From Intrasporangium oryzae NRRL B-24470 (GTDB lineage: Bacteria; Actinomycetota; Actinomycetes; Actinomycetales; Dermatophilaceae), in the NCBI RefSeq assembly GCF_000576595.1, contig NZ_AWSA01000034.1, forward strand, positions 1 to 50,490: 50,490 nt of DNA, written 5' to 3'. Shown here one piece after another: positions 28,988-36,928 of this stretch (position 1 is the stretch's first letter; each line of letters begins with the position of its first letter). Made by a program: the position numbers and the translations under genes. The notes beneath the pieces are model-generated. The model did no database searches. It was not told the DNA's origin and saw only the letters and a program-made list of their open reading frames with translations.

Positions 28988-29674
28988 TCAGAGCCAGCTC
29001 GAGCGTTCCCGTTCCGACGGGACGACGTCGGGGTTCCACTGGGTGAACGGCCGCTCGAGCCGATAACGATGGTCGGGCTGGCGGAGCAGGACGACAGGCT
29101 CGGCGTTGTCGGGGTTGTCGAGCGACTCGAAGTACTCGACGCTCCAGTGGAACCACCGCATGCAGAAGAGGCGCATGGTCAGGCCGTGCGTGACGATGAC
29201 GACGTTGCGCGGGGCCGCGGGCGAGTCGAAGTTGCGGAACATCGACTCGAGGAACGTCGAGACCCGGTCGTAGACGTCGGACCCGGACTCACCGTCCTTG
29301 AACCGGTAGAAGAAGTGGCCGTAGCGGTCGCGCGCGGCCCGCTGCTCGGCGATGTCGGCCGGGTCCTGGAAGTTGGCCCAGTCCTGCTCGCGCAGGCGCG
29401 GCTCGACGCGGACGTCGCCGGGGGCGACGGGCAGGGCGAGCGCCTCGAGGGTCTCCCGTGCCCGCAGGTAGGGCGAGGCGTAGACGTCGACCGACTCGCC
29501 CGCGAGGATGCCGCGGAGGGCCTCCCCGGTCCGGCGGGCCTGCTCGTACCCGCGGGGCGTGAGGCCCACCCGGTGGTCCGGGATCCGCTCGTAGACGGTG
29601 TCGTCGACGTTGCCTTCCGACTCGCCGTGACGCACGAGGATGATCCGCCGGGGCCGGTACTCGAGGCTCACCAC
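28988..29674 (-). CDS. Histidine phosphatase (phosphoglycerate mutase-like) family protein
   Basis: A 228-residue enzyme with the RHG motif (LVRHGESEGN, catalytic His near 16), a second-site DVYASPYLRARETLEAL and the C-terminal VIVTHGLTMR histidine. Such proteins are cytosolic phosphomonoesterases; fungal and actinobacterial relatives with the FFYRFKDGESGSDVYDRV segment are common, but substrate is unknown. Start is GTG at 29674 or 29671; TACGCT ends six bases before the second, a leaderless arrangement. The small membrane-protein gene ends 13 bp upstream, so they could also be co-transcribed. Confidence 0.87.
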   Translation of the reverse strand: MVSLEYRPRRIILVRHGESEGNVDDTVYERIPDHRVGLTPRGYEQARRTGEALRGILAGESVDVYASPYLRARETLEALALPVAPGDVRVEPRLREQDWANFQDPADIAEQRAARDRYGHFFYRFKDGESGSDVYDRVSTFLESMFRNFDSPAAPRNVVIVTHGLTMRLFCMRWFHWSVEYFESLDNPDNAEPVVLLRQPDHRYRLERPFTQWNPDVVPSERERSSWL

Positions 29675-29687
29675 GCCAGCGTAGGGT

Positions 29688-29885
29688 TCACGGGCCCCGC
29701 TTGGCTCGGCCCCTGGCGGCCCACGGCGCGACGACGAACCACAGCCACGCGAACCCCGCGGCGAAGGTGAGGACCATGACGACGGCGCCCGAGTCCGCCC
29801 CGAGGAGCGACTCGCCCCAGGCCACGAGGACGACGAGCGCGAGGGTCAGGGCAGCGACGATCGTCCATCGCAGCGCGGGCCGCAT
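29688..29885 (-). CDS. Small two-helix membrane protein, unknown
   Basis: A 65-residue protein: MRPALRW, a first helix (TIVAALTLALVVLVAW), a short polar loop, a second helix (VVMVLTFAAGFAWLWFVVAPW) and a basic tail. GGAGGTGG before the ATG is a strong ribosome site. It lies 13 bp upstream of the histidine phosphatase gene on the same strand. Function unrecognised. Confidence 0.72.
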   Translation of the reverse strand: MRPALRWTIVAALTLALVVLVAWGESLLGADSGAVVMVLTFAAGFAWLWFVVAPWAARGRAKRGP

Positions 29886-29920
29886 GCGCCACCTCCGTCG
29901 GTCTGGTGCTCGTCGGGCTC

Positions 29921-29971
29921 GGGTCCGAGACGTCGGTCGAGAGCTGGGTCCGAGCTCCGTCGAGAGCTCGG
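29921..29971. repeat. Direct and inverted repeats in a divergent promoter
   Basis: Two degenerate copies of GGGTCCGAG-N-GTCGAGAGCT (29921-29945 and 29946-29968) lie back to back, and CCGAGCTC/GAGCTCGG (29950-29957, 29964-29971) forms an 8-bp inverted repeat. They sit in the 216-bp gap between the small membrane protein and the metallophosphoesterase gene and may be regulator sites. Confidence 0.45.
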
Positions 29972-30101
29972 TCGACCCGATGGGACCACTCGAAGGTGAA
30001 CGGCAAGGGCATGTCCGGTGTCCGGGACACGGACTGGGCCGGGCGCGTTCCGGACCGGGTCGCGTGCCGACGCCGCCCGCGGGCCACCTAGTCTGATCGT
30101 G

Positions 30102-31742
30102 ATGCGACTGACCCTGCGCGGGCCCCATCCCGTCCTCCGGCGCCGAGCGGCCCTGCTCGGCCGCTGGCTGGCGGTCGTCGTCGCGTGCTACCTCGGTGGC
30201 GTCGCCGCGACCAACCTCGCTCCGACGGTCACCGAGACGTCGCACTACCAGGCCGTCCTCCGGCTCGACCCCCTGCCGCGGCACACGCCGGTCCTCCATG
30301 CGCCGACCATCATGGGAGACGTCGACCTGTCGTTCACCTCGCCCGTCGTCGCTCCCGGCCTCGACGTCGCGGTGTCGGTCCGTGAGGAGATCACGAGCCT
30401 CTTCACCGGGCCGAACGTGTCGGTCCGGGCCCTGCAGCCCTCCGACGCGGAGCTGTCCGACGCGATCCGGTCCGCGGCGATCGGGGTGGGGTGGCGCTTC
30501 GCGCTCGGCGCGCTCGTCGTCGCGGCGGGCCTCTCCCTGGCGGTCCACTATGCCCGGAGGCGACGCCCCGAGCTGCCCCACCTCGTCCTCGTCGCGAGCG
30601 CCCTTGTCGTGACGTGTATCGGCACCGGGGTGAGCACGGCCCTGACGTACCAGCCGAGCCGGTTCGCGTCGTACAGCACGACGGGCGTCCTCGGCACGGT
30701 CCAGCGCAACGCGGGCCTCCTCTCCGGCGTCGAGGCCCGCGCCACGGAGGCGACGCCCTACCTGCGCAACCTTCTCGCCGTGTCGCAGGCGCTGCAGGAG
30801 AAGTTCGTCCCGGCCGAGCTCAACCAGCCGGTCGCCGCGCGGTTCCTGCTCGTGTCCGACATCCACGGGGCCAACTCGTACGCCCTGATGCGCACGATCA
30901 TCGCCCAGGAGCAGGTCGACGCCGTCATCGACGCGGGCGACCTCGTCAACTTCGGCCGGGTCCAGGAGGCGGAGGCCGCCGGGATGCTCCGGGGGATCGC
31001 CTCGCTCGGGGTCCCGTACATCTTCGTCAGCGGCAACCACGACCGGTCCTCGCCGACCGACCAGTCGCTCATCGCCCGGCTGGCACGCATCCCCAACGTC
31101 GTCCTGCTCCAGCAGCCCGACGGCGCCCTGCGCGAGCTGTCCTTCCACGGGCTGCGCCTGACGGGGTTCAACGACCCGCGCTACTTCGGCGACGACAACA
31201 CGGACCCCACGGCCAAGGAGGCGCCTGCTGTCGACGCGTACAACACGGCGATGGCCGACCAGCCGGAGAGCGACCTCGTCGTCACGCACGAGCCGTATGC
31301 CGCGAAGGCCGTGGACCGGGGCCGCATCCTCGTCAACGGGCACATCCACACGGCCTTGCTCGACGGCCACCGGATCCAGGTCGGGACCTTCACCGGCGGC
31401 GGCGTCGTGGCGCACTACGCGGAGGGGCCCGACGCCGAGCTGACCGGCCAGCCGTACGCCTTCGACGTGGTCACGTTCGGCTCCGCCTGCACCCTGACCC
31501 AGCTGACCCGCTACAGCTACCGCAACCTCCTCGAGGGGCGGCCGGCCTACGACAGCGTCCAGGTCATCAACGGCACGACGATCGACCCCGAGGCCGCGAC
31601 GACACCCCCCGCCGCGCAGCAGCCCGGGGCCCAGCAGGGGGCGAAGGACAAGCGCACGTGCAGCCGGCTCGAGGACACGTCCATCCGGACGATCCCGAAC
31701 CCGGCAGCGGCGACCCCGACGACCGGCTCGACGACGCCCTGA
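30102..31742 (+). CDS. Membrane-anchored metallophosphoesterase
   Basis: A 546-residue protein with an N-terminal helix (about 15-33), two further helices (about 125-145 and 155-178) and a calcineurin-like phosphoesterase domain (about 245-440). All five metal motifs are present: SDIHGAN, DAGDLVNF, SGNHD, VTHEP and NGHIH. The C-terminus is Thr/Pro/Ala-rich. The catalytic domain probably lies outside the membrane, but topology is not certain. TAGTCT ends seven bases before the ATG without a ribosome site, so the transcript looks leaderless. It converges on the acyl-CoA synthetase gene with a 3-bp gap. Confidence 0.87.
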   Translation: MRLTLRGPHPVLRRRAALLGRWLAVVVACYLGGVAATNLAPTVTETSHYQAVLRLDPLPRHTPVLHAPTIMGDVDLSFTSPVVAPGLDVAVSVREEITSLFTGPNVSVRALQPSDAELSDAIRSAAIGVGWRFALGALVVAAGLSLAVHYARRRRPELPHLVLVASALVVTCIGTGVSTALTYQPSRFASYSTTGVLGTVQRNAGLLSGVEARATEATPYLRNLLAVSQALQEKFVPAELNQPVAARFLLVSDIHGANSYALMRTIIAQEQVDAVIDAGDLVNFGRVQEAEAAGMLRGIASLGVPYIFVSGNHDRSSPTDQSLIARLARIPNVVLLQQPDGALRELSFHGLRLTGFNDPRYFGDDNTDPTAKEAPAVDAYNTAMADQPESDLVVTHEPYAAKAVDRGRILVNGHIHTALLDGHRIQVGTFTGGGVVAHYAEGPDAELTGQPYAFDVVTFGSACTLTQLTRYSYRNLLEGRPAYDSVQVINGTTIDPEAATTPPAAQQPGAQQGAKDKRTCSRLEDTSIRTIPNPAAATPTTGSTTP

Positions 31743-31745
31743 CGC

Positions 31746-33503
31746 TCAACCCCGCAGCTCGGGGAACTGGTCGTCGCGCCACTCGAGGGCCGGCTGGGCG
31801 GCGTGGGTGGCCTCGAGCTCGGTCTCACGGCCGCGCAGCTCGACCCGGCGGATCTTGCCCGAGATCGTCTTGGGCAGCTCGTAGAACTCGATGCGCCGGA
31901 CCCGCTGCCACGCGGCGAGCCGGGCCCGGGCGTGGGCGAGGATCGACCGGGCGACGTCCTCGCCGGGCTCGTGGCCGGGAGCGAGGGCGATGTAGGCCTT
32001 GGGCACCGCGAGACGGACCGGGTCGGGCGAGGGCACGACGGCCGCCTCGGCGACGGCCGGGTGCTCGATGAGGACGGACTCGAGCTCGAACGGGCTGATC
32101 TTGTAGTCACTCGCCTTGAAGACGTCGTCGGTCCGCCCGACGTACGTGATGTACCCGTCTGCGTCCATCGAGGCGACGTCGCCCGTGTGGTAGAAACCGC
32201 CGGACATCGCGTCGGCGTTGCGCTGCGGGTCGCCCTGGTAGCCGGTCATGAGGGGCACCGGCGCGGCCGCCAGGTCGAGGCAGATCTCGCCTTCGCGCAC
32301 GCCGTCGGGCCCGGGCTCGGTGACGGGCTCGTTGGTCAGCGGGTCGACGAGGACGACGGGGCAGCCGGGCAGCGGACGCCCCATCGAGCCCGGCTTGACC
32401 GGCGAACCGGGCGTGTTGCCGACGGCGGCGGTCATCTCGGTCTGGCCGTAGCCGTCGCGCAGGGTGAGCCCCCAGGCCTGCTCGACCCGGGCGATGACCT
32501 CGGGGTTGAGCGGCTCGCCGGCGCCGATGACCTCACGCAGGGCGCCCGGGCCGCCGGACAGGTCGGCGTTGATGAGCATCCGCCACACGGTCGGGGGCGC
32601 GCAGAGCGACGTCACCTCGTGAGTGCGCAGGACGCGGAGCAGGGCGGCCGGGTCGAAGCGCGTGTAGTTGTAGACGAAGATCGTCGCCTCGGCGATCCAG
32701 GGCGCGAAGAAGCACGACCACGCGTGCTTGGCCCAGCCCGGGCTCGAGATGTTGAGGTGGACGTCGCCCGGACACAGACCAAGCCAGTACATCGTCGAGA
32801 GGTGACCGACCGGGTAGGAGCGTTGGGTGTGCTCGACGAGCTTGGGCTTCGACGTGGTGCCCGACGTGAAGTAGAGCAGCAGCCGGTCGTCGGGCCCCGT
32901 CCCCGGGTGCTCGGCGGGCCCGGCGACCACGTCGTATGCCGCTGAGTAGTCCTCCCAGCCGACCGGCACCTCCGTGCCCCCGGGCGTCGCCGGCGGGACG
33001 GCGATGCGCACGTAGTCGCCCGGGACGTCGTCGAACTTGTGGGTCTCGACCGCGTTGGTGACCACAGCCCGGGCGCCGCCGCGCTCCATCCGGTCGACGA
33101 GGTCGCCGGGCCCGACGGCGGTCGTCGTCGGCATGATGACGGCGCCGAGCTTCATGACCCCGAGCATCGTCTCCCAGAGCTCGACCTGGTTGCCGAGCAT
33201 GAGGATGACGGCGTCGCCGCGACCGACCCCGCGACCGGCGAGCCAGGCGGCGACCTGGTCGGACCGGCGGGCCATCTCGTCGAAGGTGACCGAGGCGGCC
33301 GACTCGTCCTCCTGGACGATCGTCAGGGCGACCCGGTCGTTGCCCCGGGCGATCGCGTCGAACCAGTCGATGGCCCAGTTGAACCGGTCACCCAGGTCGG
33401 GGAACCGGAACTCGGAGACCGCCCTCGCGTGCTCGCCCCGCAGGTCGAGCAGCTGGTCTCGGGCGGCGCGGTAGGCATCGGTCACGCTCGTCGTCGAGGT
33501 CAT
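31746..33503 (-). CDS. Acyl-CoA synthetase (AMP-forming)
   Basis: A 585-residue adenylating enzyme that activates a carboxylic acid to acyl-CoA. Motifs: LLLYFTSGTTSKPKLVEH (P-loop), DGYGQTEMT (A5), YHTGDVASMDADGYITYVGRTDDVFKASDYKI (A7-A8 region, split here by domain hinge) and the catalytic lysine in LPKTISGKIRRVELR. The overall pattern is closest to medium-chain/acetyl-CoA synthetase-like proteins (MACS type). The acid used is not evident. It is single and convergent with the metallophosphoesterase gene. Confidence 0.9.
   Translation of the reverse strand: MTSTTSVTDAYRAARDQLLDLRGEHARAVSEFRFPDLGDRFNWAIDWFDAIARGNDRVALTIVQEDESAASVTFDEMARRSDQVAAWLAGRGVGRGDAVILMLGNQVELWETMLGVMKLGAVIMPTTTAVGPGDLVDRMERGGARAVVTNAVETHKFDDVPGDYVRIAVPPATPGGTEVPVGWEDYSAAYDVVAGPAEHPGTGPDDRLLLYFTSGTTSKPKLVEHTQRSYPVGHLSTMYWLGLCPGDVHLNISSPGWAKHAWSCFFAPWIAEATIFVYNYTRFDPAALLRVLRTHEVTSLCAPPTVWRMLINADLSGGPGALREVIGAGEPLNPEVIARVEQAWGLTLRDGYGQTEMTAAVGNTPGSPVKPGSMGRPLPGCPVVLVDPLTNEPVTEPGPDGVREGEICLDLAAAPVPLMTGYQGDPQRNADAMSGGFYHTGDVASMDADGYITYVGRTDDVFKASDYKISPFELESVLIEHPAVAEAAVVPSPDPVRLAVPKAYIALAPGHEPGEDVARSILAHARARLAAWQRVRRIEFYELPKTISGKIRRVELRGRETELEATHAAQPALEWRDDQFPELRG
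32933..32943 (-). repeat. Dispersed 11-mer AGCGGCATACG (in coding sequence)
   Basis: Exact copy on the minus strand, inside the acyl-CoA synthetase frame. Confidence 0.65.
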
Positions 33504-33544
33504 GCCCCCGACCCTGCCACAGCGCCTCAGGTCGTGGCTGGGAG

Positions 33545-33847
33545 TCAGCGGTACAAGCCGGGCCGGACCTTGACGGTCCGGAGGTCGGTCACGCTGACGC
33601 GGAGGATCTCGTAGGGGTAGCCGTGCGCGTCGAGCGCGTCGAGGGCCCGCAGGGTGGCCTCCTCCTCACCGTCGCCGTCCTCGGCGTCGACCTGGACCCG
33701 GAAGCCGAACGACGACGCGCTGCGGTCGCAGGTGAACGTGCCGGTCTCGGTGAACCCGATCGACGCGATGTCGGTGTCGGCGAGGAGCTCGGCGCGCTGG
33801 AAGTCGGTCAGGCCCTTGAACCTGCCGCGGATGGCCACACGGAACAT
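33545..33847 (-). CDS. DUF6204-like small protein
   Basis: A 100-residue protein beginning MFRVAIRGRFKGLTDFQR and containing a paired-strand pattern (TGTFTCDRSASSFGFRVQV) and the motif ALDAHGYPYEILRVSVTDL. This matches my recollection of small actinobacterial proteins called DUF6204; function unknown. TACCGT ends seven bases before the ATG and no ribosome site is seen, so it is probably leaderless. Confidence 0.65.
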   Translation of the reverse strand: MFRVAIRGRFKGLTDFQRAELLADTDIASIGFTETGTFTCDRSASSFGFRVQVDAEDGDGEEEATLRALDALDAHGYPYEILRVSVTDLRTVKVRPGLYR

Positions 33848-33906
33848 GCCCTCGACGGTAGCCGCGCCCCGGGAGGCGCCGCACCGGGTTTACCGCGGGC
33901 CCGGCC

Positions 33907-34518
33907 TCAGTCGTCCCCCGGGTCCACCCCGTCCAGCTCTTCGGACTCGTCCGGCGCGGGCCGAGCCTCGCGCACGACGTAACCCGGCCGACCGGCCGCC
34001 GCGCGGCCGTTCGCCACCTGCCGTCGCCGCGTGTCGTCCTCGTCGATGAGCCGGTTGATGAGCTGCTGGACGTCGTTGCTGTTGGGGATGTTGTCGAGGG
34101 TCTCGTCGGGGCTGTCGCCGGCCGACTCGATGCGGAGCGAGCCGGCGTTGATGATCCGGTCGAGCAGGCTCTGCTCGAAGGAGACGTCGGTGATCTTGGA
34201 CAGGGTGATGTCCTTGCCGACCTTGGTGAGGATCCCCTTGCGGACCATGACCCGGTGCGAGGTGATGACGTAGTGGGTCGTGCGCCAGCGCAGGAACGGG
34301 ACGAGCACGAAGGGGATCGCGATGAGGACGAGCAGCCCGACGACGACCCACTGGATCCGGTTGCCGGTCGTGTCGTCGGGGGTCACCGCCGCGACGGCGA
34401 TCCCGCCCGCGAGGAGCAGGAGGCCGACGAAGCCGGGGACGAGGACGGTCAGCCAGTGCGGGTGGATGCTCCGCTCGACCTGCTCACCCCGGGCCAGCAC
34501 GTTCTCCGGGAACGCCAC
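33907..34518 (-). CDS. PH domain-containing membrane protein (bPH2, YdbS/YdbT-like)
   Basis: A 203-residue protein with two adjoining transmembrane helices (about 25-47 and 57-75) and a bacterial PH domain (about 78-150; RTTHYVITSHRVMVRKGILTK ... DITLSKITDVSFEQSLLDRI). The tail is acidic. GTG start with AGGAGG upstream. Family members sit in the membrane with unknown roles, sometimes linked to stress or antimicrobial resistance. It is divergent from the SGNH hydrolase across 209 bp in which I see no clear operator. Confidence 0.85.
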   Translation of the reverse strand: MAFPENVLARGEQVERSIHPHWLTVLVPGFVGLLLLAGGIAVAAVTPDDTTGNRIQWVVVGLLVLIAIPFVLVPFLRWRTTHYVITSHRVMVRKGILTKVGKDITLSKITDVSFEQSLLDRIINAGSLRIESAGDSPDETLDNIPNSNDVQQLINRLIDEDDTRRRQVANGRAAAGRPGYVVREARPAPDESEELDGVDPGDD

Positions 34519-34727
34519 GATGTCCTCCTGCAGCCACGACGCGACAAACGCCGGGGACGCCCCGGCCCGTGAGCGCCCAGCCTAGGCGTCCGCCGGGGCG
34601 CGTCGCAGCATCCGCGCCGCACGAACGAGCCGTTTCCGGGACGGACGAGGTCGATCGCCCCTACTGTCCGGTATGGGAGGTGTGTCGCAGTGCCGTCCGC
34701 CCCGCTTCACCCACGAAGGAGTGCGCC

Positions 34728-35804
34728 GTGAAGAACACGCCAGCGATCCCCCGCCGTCTCGTCGCCGCCCTGGGCGCTGTCCTGACGGCCCTCGCCGCCG
34801 CCCTCGCCCTCGGGTCCCCCGCGCAGGCCGCCGGCACGGGCTACGTCGCCCTCGGCGACTCCTACTCCTCCGGCGTGGGCACCCGGACCTACATCAGCGA
34901 CGGCACGACGTGTTACCGCTCGGTCTACGCCTACCCGGTCCTCGACGCGTCGGCCCTCGGGCTCTCCCTCACGTTCCGCGCCTGCTCGGGTGCGACGGTC
35001 GCCGACGTGACGAACACCCAGCTGTCCGCGCTCACGAGCTCGACGGCATACGTGACGATCTCGGTCGGCGGCAACGACGCCGGGTTCGCCAACGTCCTGA
35101 CGACGTGCGCCCAGCCCAGCTGGGCGAGCGACTGCTACGGCGCGATCGACAAGGCTCAGAGCTTCATCACCACCACGCTGCCCGGGCGCCTCGCGACGCT
35201 CTACAGCGCCATCAGGAGCCGGGCCTCCGCTGCGAAGGTCATCGTCGTCGGCTACCCGCGCATCTTCAACGGCGAGGACTGCAACCTCCTCACGTGGTTC
35301 TCCCCGACCGAGGAGTCTCGGCTCAACGCCACCGCCGACCTGCTCAACTCGAAGACCCAGACCGCGGCCGCGAACGCCGGCTTCACGTTCGCCAACCCCA
35401 CGTCGCGGTTCATCGGGCACGCCGTGTGCGACGACGTCGAGTGGATCAACGGCCTGTCCAACCCCGTCATGGAGAGCTACCACCCCAACAGGACGGGGCA
35501 GGCGAGCGGCTACGTCCCCGTGACGAAGCCAGCCTTCGGCCTGACGACCGCCCTCAGCCCGGCTGCGGCGACGGCCCGCGCCGAGAGCCTCGCTCCCAGC
35601 CTCGCGAGGGACGCCCAGAGGTATGCCGCTGCCGACCGGACGATCACCCCCGAGACCTTCGTCGCCCCCGACCTCACGTCCCCGCAGATGAGGGCGGCGG
35701 CCAGGGCTGCCGGTGTCGACCTGTCGAGCCGGGCGAGCATCGACGCCGTCGACCGCATCGTCGCGGCCCGGCAGGCGGCCGCGTGGGCGGCGAGCCAGCG
35801 GTGA
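34728..35804 (+). CDS. Secreted SGNH/GDSL esterase-lipase
   Basis: A 358-residue exported hydrolase. Signal peptide about 1-34 (basic NTPAIPRR, hydrophobic core, AQA-A cleavage). Catalytic motifs follow: ALGDSYSSG (Ser45), SVGGNDAGF (Asn oxyanion) and SYHPNRTGQ (His). Several cysteines fit the disulfides of streptomycete extracellular lipases of this type. A C-terminal region of about 100 residues, Ala-rich and helical, is extra. GTG start, with GAAGGAG six bases upstream. It should cleave ester-linked lipids or glycans outside the cell. Confidence 0.9.
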   Translation: MKNTPAIPRRLVAALGAVLTALAAALALGSPAQAAGTGYVALGDSYSSGVGTRTYISDGTTCYRSVYAYPVLDASALGLSLTFRACSGATVADVTNTQLSALTSSTAYVTISVGGNDAGFANVLTTCAQPSWASDCYGAIDKAQSFITTTLPGRLATLYSAIRSRASAAKVIVVGYPRIFNGEDCNLLTWFSPTEESRLNATADLLNSKTQTAAANAGFTFANPTSRFIGHAVCDDVEWINGLSNPVMESYHPNRTGQASGYVPVTKPAFGLTTALSPAAATARAESLAPSLARDAQRYAAADRTITPETFVAPDLTSPQMRAAARAAGVDLSSRASIDAVDRIVAARQAAAWAASQR

Positions 35805-35829
35805 GCCGGAGCCCGTCGAGGGCGCCCCG

Positions 35830-36270
35830 ATGAAGCCGACCGTCGTGTCGATCCACATCGCACCCGGTAGGCGGCTGCCGACGCGATCGGTGCCGCGCGT
35901 CGAGGCCGAAGCCGGGGTCGGTCTCGTCGGCGACCGCTACCACGGAAGCGCGCACCGCCACGTGACGCTCCAGTCGATCGAGGCGCTCGAGGCCGCGGCC
36001 GCCGACCTCGGGCGGCCGGTCGAGCCCGGCCTCACCCGGCGCAACATCACCGTCTCCGGAGGGCCGGTCCCGACGCGGCCGGGCTCGAGGGTCACGATCG
36101 GCGACGTCGAGCTCGAGGTCGTCCGGGTCGCCGCCCCGTGCCGGCTGCTCGACGACGAGCTCGGCGAGGGCGCGGCCCGAGCTCTGCACGACCGGGCCGG
36201 GACCGTCCTTCGCCTGCTCACCTCGGGCACGATCTCGGTCGGCGACGAGGTCGACGTCCGGGGGCCGTAG
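35830..36270 (+). CDS. MOSC domain protein
   Basis: A 146-residue protein made almost only of a MOSC beta-barrel: VGDRYHGSAHRHVTLQSIEAL, TRRNITVSGGP, and the conserved cysteine in RVAAPCRLLDD, which in MOSC enzymes can bind molybdenum cofactor or a persulfide. It starts 25 bp after the lipase stop but probably is unrelated to it. Small standalone MOSC proteins are linked to detoxifying reductions; substrate unknown. Confidence 0.82.
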   Translation: MKPTVVSIHIAPGRRLPTRSVPRVEAEAGVGLVGDRYHGSAHRHVTLQSIEALEAAAADLGRPVEPGLTRRNITVSGGPVPTRPGSRVTIGDVELEVVRVAAPCRLLDDELGEGAARALHDRAGTVLRLLTSGTISVGDEVDVRGP

Positions 36271-36281
36271 CGCAGGGCGGC

Positions 36282-36869
36282 TCAGGCCGGCCAGACGCCC
36301 GAGCTGCCCCGGCGGTGGCTCGTCACCAGATGGGTGTCGATGATCCCGACGGCCTCCATGAGGGCGTACATCGTCGTCGGTCCGACGAAGGCGAAACCCT
36401 TCTTGCGCAAGGCCTTCGACAGGGCCTTGGACTCGTCGGACACCGTCGGCACCTCGGAGTGGTCGCCGGGGCGCGGGGTCTCGGCCGGCTGGAAGCCCCA
36501 GACGAAGTCGACGAGGCCGCCCTCCTCGCGCAGCGCGACCGTCGCCCGCGCGTTGGCGATCGTCGCGCGGATCTTCATCCGGTTGCGCACGATCCCCGGG
36601 TCGAGCATGAGCCGCTCGACGTCGTCGTCACCGAAGCCCGCCACGATGTCCGGGTCGAAGTCAGCGAACGCGGCACGGAACGCCGGGCGCTTGCGCAGGA
36701 TCGTCGCCCAGGACAGGCCCGCCTGGAAGCCCTCCAGGCAGATCCGCTCGTAGAGCCCCTGCTCGTCGCGGACCGGCATGCCCCACTCGGTGTCGTAGTA
36801 GGCCATGAGGAGCGGGTCGACCGCCGCCCAGCCGGGGCGGGCGAGTCCGTCGGATCCAACGACCGTCAT
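36282..36869 (-). CDS. tag: DNA-3-methyladenine glycosylase I (Tag), zinc ligands largely lost
   Basis: Removes 3-methyladenine from alkylated DNA. This 195-residue protein matches Tag throughout: ICLEGFQAGLSW (Glu46, Trp54), GIVRNRMKIRATIANARA, FVWGFQP and SKALRKKGFAFVGPTTMYALMEAVG. In E. coli Tag, Cys4, His17, His175 and Cys179 hold a zinc ion; here the aligned residues are Pro12, Tyr25, His180 and Ser184, so zinc binding is unlikely. TATCGT ends seven bases before the ATG (leaderless type). It is divergent from the flavoprotein gene with 59 bp between. Confidence 0.9.
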   Translation of the reverse strand: MTVVGSDGLARPGWAAVDPLLMAYYDTEWGMPVRDEQGLYERICLEGFQAGLSWATILRKRPAFRAAFADFDPDIVAGFGDDDVERLMLDPGIVRNRMKIRATIANARATVALREEGGLVDFVWGFQPAETPRPGDHSEVPTVSDESKALSKALRKKGFAFVGPTTMYALMEAVGIIDTHLVTSHRRGSSGVWPA

Positions 36870-36928
36870 GGGAGCGACGATAGAGGCACGTGCCGACACC
36901 CTCGGCGCCACCTACGATCGGTCGGGTG

